A DNA stretch of 64,000 bases from the NCBI GenBank assembly GCA_037501455.1, contig CM074856.1:98136001-98200000 (forward strand), given 5' to 3'. The notes below the pieces were generated by a model. That model ran no database searches and was not told the DNA's origin. It was given only the letters and a program-made list of their open reading frames with translations. Below are positions 11,934-23,700 of this stretch, in pieces. The DNA comes from Lantana camara. Taxonomy: Eukaryota; Streptophyta; Magnoliopsida; Lamiales; Verbenaceae. A program made the translations under genes and the position numbers. The stretch's first letter is position 1; each line of letters starts with the position of its first letter.

Positions 11934-12832
11934 ACCCGGAGGAAGAAGGTTGGAACTTAATTTATGATTATGTTTATGTATGATTGTTATGCACCATGCG
12001 GGAAGGCCGGGACACGGATTGCCCAAACGACTATGTCTTATGTTATGTTTTATTGTTTGCATGTATTATAATGTATTGTGTGATCGCGTATTCAATATAA
12101 TAATGATATTTATCGTACACGGTCGGAGTTTGGTTGGAGATTGTGCACGCTTACTCACCGAGCCTTATTGATTGAGTATGATTTATGAACTTAATGAATT
12201 TAATATGAATTAGTTGTAAAGTCCGAGCACTGCTTAGTTATTTTCTTGCCCTCCATGGGAACTACCTTTAAATAAAACCTTGCTCGGGATTTATGACTTG
12301 CATGTGCATGTTTCTATATTTATGTATCCCTCCTGCTCACTCAGTCTTCTAGAGACTGACCCCTCTTTTCCCACTTTTCCAGTTTCTTGCAGGTTTTGCT
12401 AGGCGGGAGTCGAGTCTTAGTTTTCATGTCAGAGTCACGTGTACACTTGAGTCACATTTACATTGTTATGATTTAATTGTATCTCTTTATGTATTCGGGC
12501 CCGAGTGCCATTTATGATTCTTGACTATGAATTCAGGACAGATTGCATGCGTATTTGAACCCGTTATTAGGATGCATGTTGCAATTTTAATTATGTTATG
12601 AAATTATTGGGCTTGTAGCCACTATTGGAATTCATGGATGATATTAAAGCTTCCGTATGGCATTCTGGGTATTCTTGATTTATTGGTATAGGGTTAGATT
12701 CCGCCTAGCTAGGATATCTTTTATTTTGTCTCCCGTTCGCTATGAGTCCGATTCATGCTTGGATTATCCATTTCGCGTGTGGACTAGACTTGTAGTGCGG
12801 GGGATGTGGCGCCTATCGTTCTGGGTGCTACA

Positions 12833-13117
12833 TCTTTAAGTGGTATCAGAGCCCCAGGTTACAAAATCGGGGTTCCTTGTGTCGTGTCTTATCGAGTATA
12901 GGTCGAACAGCTTAGGAACAACATGTCAACGTGTGCACCGCATTGATCATGAGCATTGCTATTGAAATTTGACATGGAAAATTTATTATTAAATGTGTTC
13001 AACTTAAATTTTGTTAATTTACGTGTTGCATTTTGCATTAATGTGTGCTTTTGATGTTAATTATGTGTCATATGCAGTCACTAACCGAGATGCATTTATA
13101 TTGGAGATGAGTTGTGA
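12833..13117 (+). other. Element II PBS and leader stub
   Basis: PBS TGGTATCAGAGC is at 12841-12852 after the 8-nt spacer. The following leader matches 814-1060 of element I up to the point where LTR III begins. The remainder of element II is not in the window, so it is the broken remnant of an insertion interrupted by another. Confidence 0.8.
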
Positions 13118-14811
13118 TGTGACGCCCCGAGTTTTCACACGTGCAGGTAAGTGTTACGTGCGTATTTACATTTAATTATACGATTATGTATTTTGAGTTG
13201 TTAATTAAATTTGTTTATAATTTGATTTATTTGTTTAAAATTTCTTATGATTGTCTATATGAGCTATGAATATGTGAGCGGATTTGTGAAAATGTGAATT
13301 CCGTGAATGTGGTGTTAATTGAATGAAATTACGTGTTCCGTGTAATCCGTGGGCTTAATTGTAAGATATTTGAATGTTTTGGACTCAATTGGAAATTGAG
13401 TTTGGGCTTAATTGCCACTTTTTGAAAGTTTAGGGACCTATTTGTATAATAGGCCACCCTGAACGGTTTTCGCGATATCTTGAGCTCCGGACCTCGAAAT
13501 CGAGATCCGTAACCGGCGTTGAACTTGTTTCGACGATACCTATCCATTAAACTTGACCTTGTATCTTTTCGGTATCATTTGAACCTTCGACAACGAACCG
13601 TTTCATAACCTCGACGTTGTAACTTGTTTGAACCTTTTCTTAAACGAACCGGACTTGGACCAACCCGTACCCTACCCATTTCCTTATAAGATATCAGCAT
13701 TCCTACCCCTTCTTTCTTCCCATTTTGATCGATCGAAGCAACCAAGGCAAGGAGCAAGGAAGCACTCTCAAGAAACCCTCCATTTTTAATCAACCAAGTT
13801 TGAGCTCAAGTCTAGCTTCCATCCGATCTTTTTCCAAGGTGAGCTAGGATTTGTAATCTCCATCTTCCCCTCTATATTTTCATCTAAGTGAAGCATGTTA
13901 GAAGTTGGGGAATTCTTGAGGTTTGGCTTTGAGCATAAATTGAGGGTTTTGGTTTGATCATTGGTTTTCATGGTTTGAGATGAGATTTGATGCATGAAGG
14001 ATGATGTTTGAAGCTTCCTTATCATTTCTTTATGCTTGGATTTTATGTTGGGAGTGTATAGCATGACTTGCCATTGTTGAAGCTTGAAGCTTTCATGGAT
14101 GAAAGCTTGACATTGATTGATCTTTTGCCAATTTTGGATATGGATTCTTGCATATATGAATGAATTGCATGATTTGTATGAATTATATGGCTTGAAAACA
14201 TGTCTAGATGGTATCTAAGAGCTTCCTTAGGGCTGCCCTATTCTTCAAAGCTTTTCCCACGCAGAAACAGAGCTACTGCTCTATTTTCTCTTTCAAAACG
14301 ACGAGCTGACACGGCCGTGTCAGCTTTGAACTGAAAATGGACACTGCCGTGTTGGGCTCTCAACTTGGGATTTTTCTAATTTTAACCTCGGACACGGCCG
14401 TGTCCAAATCCTTTGAAAATGTAACACGGCCGTGTCAAGCCCTCGACTTTGAAATTTTTTATTTTTAAACCTCGGACACGGTCGTGTCCAATTCCTTTGA
14501 AAACTCAACACGGCCGTGTCATTTGATATGGCAGCCTTGAGAAGTCTCTTTTCTTGCTTGAATTCCATGCATGGCTCGTATTTGTGGATGATATTGAACG
14601 TGACTTCAATTAAGCTATGTTTATGATTGTTATATAAATGCAAGAATGAAAGTATGATAGTTATGAACGGTTATATGCTTTCTGACATTTATAGTGCACA
14701 TGAACATGTCCGTTACATTTTTAAAGCGTTCATATCATAACCATGGCATTTCCGAGCGTCTTATATGGTCATATTGAGTCTCACTTCACCTGTCTTGCAC
14801 AGATTTTGATT
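13118..14811 (+). repeat. LTR III, left part (interrupted at 14811)
   Basis: It starts TGTGACGCCCCGAG inside the element II leader. It holds a CCAAG|GTGAGC donor-like site (13839), the GACACGGCCGTGTC palindromes, and the acceptor-like TCTTGCACAG ending 14802. It continues at 43465 after the tandem array; TGATT (14807-14811) is repeated at 43460-43464. Confidence 0.85.
14308..14520 (+). repeat. GACACGGCCGTGTC palindrome array in LTR III
   Basis: Five good units at 14308, 14391, 14423, 14475 (GACACGGTCGTGTC) and 14507, plus a decayed one near 14340. The spacers are unequal and the units are separated by AT-rich sequence. The array lies in the predicted first LTR intron. Confidence 0.8.
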
Positions 14812-17800
14812 TGTAGCACCCCGCACGTGAGGCACCACATCCCCCGCACTATGGCTCAACACGAGTAACGAAACTGTAACTCCGCACCCGTATCAAACCA
14901 TAGCGAACGGGAGACCAACATAAAAACTTTCCTAAGCCAGGCGGAGCTAGACCCTGCAATGAAAACCAATCCACAAAGTATAATGCATAGCAAAGCCAAA
15001 GTTCAATCATACAAACCATAAACGGAATTTGGGCTCTTCAGGCCTCTTTTAAAACATAACAAAACCCAGTAAAAGCTATTCACTAACAATTACATAATTA
15101 TTCAAGTTCCAGAGACTATGAAATCGAATCATACATAAATCCAATACATGAATGAGTGCAGAGACTCTTCTAACTTAACTTGACCACTTAAAGACTCCAA
15201 AACCTCCGCCTAGCTCGAAACTCCAAAGCCAAACCTGCACACTAAAGTGTTGGGGGGGGAGAGGGTCAGTCTCTAGAAGACTGAGTGAGCAGGAGCGATA
15301 TACATATATAAAAACATGCACATGCAAGTCGTAAATTCCGAACAAGGTTTTTATTTGAAATTATTTCCCAAAAAGGGCAAGAGAATGACTAATCAATGCT
15401 CGGATTTTAGGACTAAGTCATATTAGTTTCATTACATTCATAAATCATACATAAATATAAGGCTCGGCGAGTGAGCGTGCACAATCTCCAACCAAACTCC
15501 GACCGTGTACGACAAATATCAATAATATATTGATTCGGCGATCATGCGATATATCATAATACACACAGACCATAAATCATAAATCATAAATATATTCGTT
15601 TGGGCAATCCGTGTCCCGGCCTTCCCGCACGGTGCATAAACATAATAAAATCATAACATAAATCATAAATCATATCCAACCTTCTTCCTCCGGGTGGTGG
15701 ACGGGCTTGCAAGACCCGACCACCTCAATCATGGGCCAATGGGGTTTCATGACTCCCCCAAGGGCACTCAGCTCCCATTCCCCGCTAAACCTCCTAGCGA
15801 GGGCCGGTATCACCGTAGTTGGTTGGGACTAGTATATGGGATCCCCGTCAGCCCTTGCTTCCTCGGTTAGCCACATATACTAAGTCCCGGGGCCCGTTCA
15901 GTCATAAGTCATAAATGTGTCTCGCCAAAACATATCAATCATAAGTACATACCATAATTCATAAATCTTTTGAAAAGGGTTTACCCAATCAATACATACT
16001 ATAAGAAATCATACCTTACCGTGTAATTCGGCATATGCTATATACGTACCTCTCCGTGTCATCCTATTCCGTAGCTAGCATGAAGACACACGGTTTGGAG
16101 CATAGCCTCATTACCAAACCATTTTTAAGTTATACGCTCATACGCATAATTCAGAAGGGTTTACTCGATAACTTCATTTGAAAATCATATATATATAATC
16201 ATAAGGTTTTGGCCAAAGCTTTTCACATAAGGGTTGTAGGGTTTGTTACATAGCTAAAACAAAAACCACCCTCACCTTAACCGTGATGAAACAAGGATCG
16301 AGCACCAAGTGCCTGAACGATCAAAAGCTCTCCACCCTGGAGATAAACTGTACAAAAGACCACAAGACGTGTTCGTGAGACTCAAGACTCTAAATGAACC
16401 ATATATGACGCACGGCAATGCACAAGCGTGATATGAAGGCATAAAGATCATATTAAGTCATGAAAATCATATAACCAATTCATTCACTTGTTCAATCATA
16501 AATCATTCAAATTCTTCAATTCAATCTCCAATCAAATTAATTCAAGAATTCAAATAGGAGCATAGAACATATTCAAGCTCTTCCATAATGCTACCACATA
16601 CTTTATATTATATAAGATAGCATATTTCCAAGGTTTGACAACAAGGAGAAATCATATGATATAGAAAATGAGTTTCGCAATTCATAAACGACATATAAAC
16701 ACACATAAACGGCAATAAGCGAAAGCATACCTATAACTCATCCAAATGCCATGAAATTAAACCATAATGATCCCAACATATAGAAAAACAAGTTCATAGT
16801 TCAACACAAAAGGAGATAAAGCCATTCAAGAGGTGAAACAAATCAAAAACCGAAAAGGAAACAACACGGACTGCGCAGGGGAAGGGACACGGGGTGTCAC
16901 CAACCCTAGCCAAACTGAGCCACGGGCGTGGCCCAGTACAGAGCTGCCCAGAAGGTGTGACACGCCTGTGTCTCACTCTTATGAGTAAATGAGACACGGG
17001 GGTGTCACGGTACAGAACTAAAACCGTTCACAAAGTTAAACCGGCAAAACTGATCCCTTACAAACTCAATCCAAAAACATACCAAATGAACTCCAAATGC
17101 TCTGAAACTTAATATACAACATATTTGGCATGTTATGAACATTTTTCATTTAGAGTGCAAAGGCTAAATCACACGTTAAGATCATCGAATCCATGCAACA
17201 AAACTGGGTCGCCAAAATCGCACATATGAGCCCTAATGATTCCATCATGCCTTGATCAAGTACTTAGGGGTTGAATTTGGATCTGAAACTTTGGGAAATG
17301 CATGCTAACATACTAAACAACTAATATACATCATATATATGCGAAATGGCACAATTTAAAACACATTATGGTGACCAACAACCACACATAGGCAACAGCA
17401 ACAAATCTGTCATGGAGCATGCATAAAAACAGGCCATGTATTTCGGTTTTGAGGCTTCAAATGGATCCAAATACTTGAAACATGAATGCTAACATATATA
17501 ACAATGAGTGTACATCAACTCCAAGCCATTTCACACGAAATGGAGACCATTTGATCAAGCAACAACACAAAATTTCACACAGCAGTTCGAAAAACAGGGG
17601 AATCAATTTGATCATCAAGTTTGGAGCTCCATATCTCAAAATTTTATAAAAGGAGCAAGAGAAGAAATCCTCCTAACATCATATACTATCAGCTAGGAAA
17701 GAAATGAGCCATGAAACAAGCTCATATACTCATTTACAAGCAAGGAAATCAGCTACACAAGCAAATAGGTCACAAGAGCAAAAATCCCTAAAAGTTCATA

Positions 17801-17831
17801 TAAAGCTCATCCCTCAAACCCTAACCAAATC
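14812..17831 (-). repeat. Array LTR A, part 1
   Basis: It begins TGTAGCACCCC (reverse of an LTR 3' end) and breaks at AAATC (17827-17831), the target duplication of the chromovirus. It holds the structured RNA domain (15696-15880) and degenerate GTGTCAC/CACGGG palindromes (about 16864-17012). Confidence 0.93.
17827..17831. other. Left target-site duplication of chromovirus (AAATC)
   Basis: AAATC is repeated at 27985-27989. LTRs B and C both read ACCAAATCTGACCC at this point (near 35220 and 42460), which is the uninterrupted site. Confidence 0.97.
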
Positions 17832-18812
17832 TGTAACGCCCCGATTTCCGGATGAACAGGTAAGCACGCCACGTGTGCGTTTTGAGCGTAGGTTTATTTT
17901 ACTTCTTTTAATTTTATAATATATTCTTACGTGGCATTCATATTTTTATAAAATTCATGAAACATTGTTTATATCAATTATTTAAATTCATATCATTGAA
18001 AATATTATTTCATGACATGGAAAATATTTCTTGCATAAAATCAATTACCGAGAGTGATAAAATTACCAAATTGTCGCTAGTTAAATACTTTCTAAAATAT
18101 TAGGGACTCAATTGCATAAATTTGTAGGGACCAAACGGAGCATATTTAAATCATGGCATACTTAATTGTATAACTTAAACAATCCAAGGATTAATTGGCA
18201 AATTGGCATATCTCACTCAAACCAAGGAGATGAATCACGGTATATGCATTTCCATGAGCTTCCATGAGCTCATTTCATCCAAAATTTACCAAACACATTT
18301 GCTCTCATTCTCGGTAGTTCAAGGAAGAAAAGGGAAGAAGATAATTTTCTATCAATCATCAAGATTTCAAGAAGTTAGCCAAGCTTTGAGAGATCATCAT
18401 CATCATCATCCACTTTCTTCATTTCTTTCCATCTTTAAGGTTGGTTTGCATGAGTTGATGATTCTTGATCATATTTTCCTAGGCTAGGGTTTGAGTTGGA
18501 TATGCTAGATGATTGAATTAGAATTGGAAGCATGATTAAATGATCATAGCATGAATTATGGCATGATTATTTCATGGAATTATGGGGAAATTGAACTTGA
18601 TTGCTCAAGTTGGCCATGAACATGATACCTTGAAACTTTGATGATATTGCATGTTTTATAGGTTTAAGTGTTATATTATCATTTATGGAAGTTGTTTGCA
18701 TTATATTTCCAGAAATTATAGCACTTGGGGTTCAAAAATGGATTTTTGTTGCTTTGTTGCTTTCTTCCCGAGAGCATACTCTGTTTTGCTCTGTTTTTCC
18801 AGTTGCAGAACT

Positions 18813-19041
18813 GGGAACGACCGTTCCTAGCCTCAAGGCATTGCGGGAACGGGCGTTCCCTTCTTTCAAATTGAAACCGCGCGGCCGACTATGGGAACGG
18901 CCGTTCCCATTTTGGCCTTAGAGCCGGAAGGGCCGTTCCCATGAGGCGCGTTTTAAAAAGGGGAAAAACGCTGGCACGTTTTGGGGAATCCTTGGGAACG
19001 ACCGTTCCCATTTTTCAAAGGGGACCGGAACGGCCGTTCCC
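18813..19041 (+). repeat. GGGAACGGCCGTTCCC palindrome array, chromovirus 5' LTR
   Basis: Six near-perfect 16-bp palindromes at about 18813, 18845, 18893, 18925, 18994 and 19026. All keep the GGAAC..GTTCC arms with small changes in the centre (GACC, GGGC, GGCC). Confidence 0.85.
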
Positions 19042-19503
19042 ACCTGTAATGCAGTGTAAAATTCACTGCATAAATTTACGAAAATAGCCCCTCGACCCGA
19101 CGACTTCTTTGACCCCGAATTGCTATAATATGTGTTAATATGATGTGAAACGAAATGTTATGATACCACATTGCATTTTCATGGTCGTCTCGACACATTT
19201 TCGCCGTTCGTCCTATTTTGGTCATTTTAGGTCATGTCTCACGATTGTACATCGTATTTGCACAGGTCACGAGGGCGTGGACGGGGAGCAAGCTCCTTAG
19301 AGCGCTTCTTTATTTTATTTTGCAAGAAAAGTGAGGTTTTGTTTTGGTAAAACGAACCCTATAACCCTTATGTGCTAATTTTCGGCCAAAATCTATTATA
19401 ATTATAAACGTTTTCAAAGCTATAAACATTTCAAGAAAGAAAGTATCGATTGTCATGATTTTCAAGCATGTTTGGCGAGTACATGATTGCACGTGGGCCC
19501 GAG

Positions 19504-19685
19504 GGTAATTCTTGAGCCAACCGGGAAAGCAAGGGCTGACGGGTAACTCCTGAATTATCCTCACATTGTTGGGATCACCCCCGAAGCCACTAGGAGATTA
19601 GTGGTGGAAGGAGTTCCGTGTCTAGAGGGTCATGTCCTCTACACACACCATGTCGTGGATAGTCGAGCCTTGCAAACTCGCTATC
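19504..19685 (+). promoter_or_regulatory. Conserved structured RNA domain, chromovirus 5' LTR copy
   Basis: Stems: GGTAATTC (19504) with GAATTATCC (19552); CCACTA (19587) with TAGTGG (19599); AGAGG with CCTCT around GTCATGT (19624-19640); and GATAG-T-CGAG with CTCG-CTATC around CCTTGCAAA (19658-19685). All four use base pairs different from those in the non-autonomous LTRs while keeping pairing, loops and order. Confidence 0.75.
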
Positions 19686-20513
19686 ACCCGGAGGAAGAAG
19701 GAGACTGGGGATTAATCCGGCATGTCGGGTTATCCTCGGGTTATTGCATGATTTCAAGCGTGAACTTGTTTATGTGAGCACTAAATAAATTGCATGATCA
19801 CGTATTTATCAAGCAAGCAAGCATGATCACGTATTGTTCACGATTGGGAGTTCGGTTGGAGATTGCCCTTACTCGCCGGGGCCACATGTTCATGACATTG
19901 ACAAGCATGATTAATTAAACGTGATGAAATGATTAGTTGTAATCTCGGGCAAAGGATGAGATTTATTGAACTATATAATTATTGTTTTCTACAAGTCTTT
20001 ACCCGAGGCTACAACTTGCATGTGACGTGTGTTATATTTAATTATTGCCCCTCACTCAGTCTTCGGTAGACTGATACTCCACTTTTCAGGTACCTTTTTA
20101 GCGTGGTTGTGCTAGGCGGGAGTTGGTCGAGTCCTGCATTATCACGGGTCTAGTGTTGCCCCTTTCATGTATATATTTTGTCGGATATCATGTTATGTTC
20201 ACGGTTGATATAATTTGGACACTTTAGTAGATACCTATTTTGTAGAGATGATAATGTATTGAGAGTTAAATGGTACCTATATGTATCTATGTAATAAATA
20301 CGGTACCTATATATACGAATGACTTTACTGCTTCCGCTTTTCTATTCATGATTGTTGATTTTGTTGGGGAGAGTGTCCCGCCTAGAGCGTCGTTTTGTTG
20401 TCACCCGTTCGCTGTGGTCTTGGTTTATGTATGAACTATCCATTTCATACGTGGATCGAGGCTACAGTGCGGGGGATGTGGCGCCTTGGGGTCTAGGGTG
20501 CTACATCTACAGG

Positions 20514-20525
20514 TGGTATCAGAGC
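20514..20525 (+). other. Primer-binding site, chromovirus
   Basis: TGGTATCAGAGC, complementary to the initiator-Met tRNA 3' end, lies 8 nt after the 5' LTR. Confidence 0.95.
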
Positions 20526-20760
20526 CCGGTTGCAAAACCGAGGTTCTCGAGTCGTGTCGAGTCAGTCTAGGTCGCACGGCATAGGATTATGTGGTATTTG
20601 GGAGTCTGCATTGGGTTGACTTGTCTGATTTACTTATTCCTTTGCATTAATTGAGCTAATTGATCTTCCTTGAACATGTGTTACTTGATATTATGGAAAT
20701 TATATGCACTCATTTGCATTTATTGATCAAGCCACGCATGTTTAGTGATTTAATTTCAGG
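20526..20760 (+). other. Chromovirus leader between PBS and gag
   Basis: The first 60 nt (GGTTGCAAAACCGAGGTTCT, then GTCTAGGTCGCACGGCATAGG) match the post-PBS leaders of the non-autonomous elements at 814, 12853, 62283 and the minus-strand ones ending at 32182 and 39420. GGTTGCAAAACC can form a small hairpin. Confidence 0.8.
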
Positions 20761-23700
20761 ATGGAGCGTGATAGACATTCCCGTGACCGATCCCTGAGGC
20801 ACAGGCATCATCATCGCCGCCACCATCATCGCCGCGAGAGATCACCACCTCCTCCACCCGCCCAGGCACAGCCCCAGGATTTTATGAATGCAGTAGTGGG
20901 GCTAATTGATCAGAGGTTACAGGAACGGGTACTTCCACCACCACCTCCAGCGCAGGTAGCACCTCCGGAGAATCCCATTTCTGCTATCTTGCGAGAGTTT
21001 CAGAATCAGCGTCCCCCGAAGTTCTATAAGGGAGACGACATACAGGCAGAGATGTGGTTAAAAGAGATCGAGAGGATTTGGCAGCTTATTCCTTGCGACA
21101 GTCAGGAGAAGGCTCGTTGCACCCTCACTCTTATTCAGGGCGAGGCCTACTCCTGGTGGGAGAGCACACAGATTGTTCCGGAGGCAGCCGGGACTGAGAT
21201 TACTTGGGAGGTCTTCGTACGGGAGTTCAGAAACAAATATATTCCTCCAGCTTCCCGTACTCGCAGGTTGAGAGAGTTCACCGAGCTAAAGCAGGGAGGC
21301 AGGTTTGTGGGTCAGTATATCGCCGAGTTTGAGAGACTTTCTCGCTATGCACCTAACATAGCGAATGATGACTTTCACAAGGCGATGCAGTTCGTTCAGG
21401 GGTTGAGACCGGATATCCAGGATGCATTGAAAGCGGCTAATACCAGTACTTGGGCAAAAGCTACTGCAAAAGCCCTAAAGGTTGAAGATTCTGACAGTGT
21501 TAGGAGGGCTACTCAGAGAGCAGGACAGACTTCAGGCTCGAGATCAGGCCAGGGATCGAGCTCGGGGAAAAGGCCGATGATTTATTCTGCACCTCCAGCT
21601 CAGAGGGATACCGGGAAGAAACCTAAGTACCCCGGGCCACCACCGAGAGGTCCGAGAGCTCCAGCACCACCCCAGCCACCTCAGAGACCGGGATGCAGAT
21701 GGTGTGGACAGCCTACACATACTTATGATAACTGCAGACGCCGGTTGGGCTTATGTTTGATCTGCGGGAGTAACGAGCATTTGGTTGACGGTTGTCCGGA
21801 TCGTCAGGATCCACCACCTGCAGGACCGAGGCCACTGGTGAGAGCTCGGGCATATGCACTCGCGGGAGAGGAGCAGGAGGCTGATATTGACCCCGCTGCA
21901 GTAGTTGAAGGTATTATTTGCATCCATGGCACGAACATCCATACATTATTTGATCCAGGAGCTACACACTCCTTTCTTGCGCATTCTATTGCTATTACCT
22001 TGTCTTTGCCTGCTATGTGTACTTCTGTGCGCTATATAGTTAGTACTCCTTTCGGTAGTAGGCGAGAGACGGATCAGGTTTACAGGGATGTTCCAGTGGT
22101 AATTGAGGGCCGGGAATTTCTGACAGACTTCATTGTGATGCCAATGGAGAGATACGGGGCTATTCTGGGGATGGATTGGCTTTACAGACACCGTGCTACA
22201 ATTGATTGTCGGGCCAAGAGGGTTCGGTTGGGTTCAGAGGTTGTGACGGGCTGTACTTCGAAGACGGTACCCCTACTTTCGTTTTCAGAGGCTCAGAGAT
22301 TAGTCAGAGACGGGGCTACAGGGTTCATTGCCTATATTTTGAACAAGCCAAAAGATCAGGTGAAATTGGAGGACACAGAAGTGGTAAAGGAATTTCCTGA
22401 GGTATTCCCAGAAAAATTGGACTCCTTGCCTCCTGAACGAGAGATTGAATTTGTGATTGATCTTTTCCCGAATGCTGAGCCGTATTCCAAGACTCCCTAT
22501 CGGATGGCTCCAGCTGAATTAAAAGAGTTAAAAGTCCAGCTGGAAGCATTATTGGAAGTTGGGTACATTCGGCCAAGTTCTTCGCCGTGGGGAGCGCCGG
22601 TGTTCTTTGTTAAGAAAAAGGACGGGACTTTAAGAATGTGCATCGATTACAGGGAGTTGAACAGGATGACTATTAAGAACAAGTATCCCCTCCCACATAT
22701 CGAGGAATTATTCGATATACTTCAGGGTTCCAAAGTGTATTCGAAATTGGATTTAAGACAGGGGTACTATCAGTTGCGAATCCGAGCAGAGGACATTCCT
22801 AAGACGGGATTCAATACTCGGTACGGGCACTACGAGTTCGTGGTTATGCCATTTGGATTAACTAACGCCCCTGCAGCTTTCATGGATATGATGCACCGGA
22901 TATTCAGGCCTTTCCTCGACAAGTTTGTGGTGATTTTCATTGATGACATTCTGGTTTTCTCAAAATCAGCCGAGGAGCACGCGAGACATCTCAGGCTCGT
23001 TCTTCAGACTCTAAAAGAGCATCAGTTGTTGGCTAAGTTCAGTAAATGTGAATTTTGGATAGATCGGGTTTTCTTCTTGGGGTACGTGATTTCAGGAAAG
23101 GGGTTGGAAGTCGATCCCTCGAAGATTGAGGCCGTGCTTAAGTGGGAGAAACCAAAGAATGCCTCGGAGATTAGGAGCTTCTTGGGATTGGCCGGTTATT
23201 ACAGAAGGTTTGTTCAGGATTTCTCCAAGATTGCGGCACCGTTAACCCGGTTGACGAAGAAGGATGTTAAGTTTGTCTGGGACGAGAAGTGTGATCAAAG
23301 TTTTAACTTTTTGAAAGAAAAGTTAGTCTCAGCTCCGGTGTTAACTTTACCCGAGGGTTCAGAAGAGTATGCAGTGTATACAGATGCTTCTAAAGAAGGC
23401 TTAGGTTGTGTTTTGACTCAGAAAGGAAAAGTGATTGCCTATGCTTCTCGGAAGCTAAAGGAATATGAAAGGAATTATCCGACACACGACCTAGAGCTTG
23501 CAGCCGTGATCTTTGCTCTTGGGAAATGGAGACATTATCTTTACGGGACTTCCTTTGAGATATTTACCGATCACAAGAGCCTCCAGTATTTATTCACACA
23601 GAAGGATTTGAATATGAGGCAACGGCGCTGGATGGAAAAGCTGGAAGATTATGATTGTACAATTAAATACCATCCCGGGAAAGCCAATGTGGTCGCCGAT

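Larger units (their letters stand above)
9471..12832 (+). repeat. LTR II (3362 bp)
   Basis: It starts TGTAACGCCCCG and ends GGGTGCTACA, followed by an 8-nt spacer and PBS. It contains: a donor-like AAG|GT at 10117; palindromes of CCCGGCCGGG type (10491-10582); an acceptor-like TATACAG ending 11446; a 76-nt segment (11447-11522) before GTGAGG; TATA-like sequence near 11595-11612; the structured RNA domain (11754-11933); AATAAA (12271-12276); and a TTGCAG tract ending 12392. The 5 bp to its left are GGGGG; no matching duplication was found because the right end of the element is lost. Confidence 0.9.
17832..20505 (+). repeat. Chromovirus 5' LTR (2674 bp)
   Basis: It starts TGTAACGCCCCG and ends GGGTGCTACA. 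Contents in order: (CAT)n near 18388; a TTAAG|GT donor-like site at 18440; GGGAACGGCCGTTCCC palindromes (18813-19041); an acceptor-like TTGCACAG ending 19265; a 65-nt segment before GTGAGG at 19331; TATTATAATTATAA promoter-like sequence (19393-19407); the structured RNA domain (19504-19685); the TCAGTCT-TCGGT-AGACTGA hairpin near 20056; and a TTTTCAG tract near 20088. Confidence 0.96.

Noticed and set aside
18203..18487. A 94-codon frame in both chromovirus LTRs (also 25682-25966) with a His run
   Set aside because: Lies in an LTR, the His run is a (CAT)n repeat, and no protein similarity is recognisable. Identical copies only reflect LTR identity.
20501..20525. A tRNA gene at TGGTATCAGAGC sites
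   Set aside because: Only the 12-nt tRNA-complementary PBS is present; no tRNA body or cloverleaf around it.
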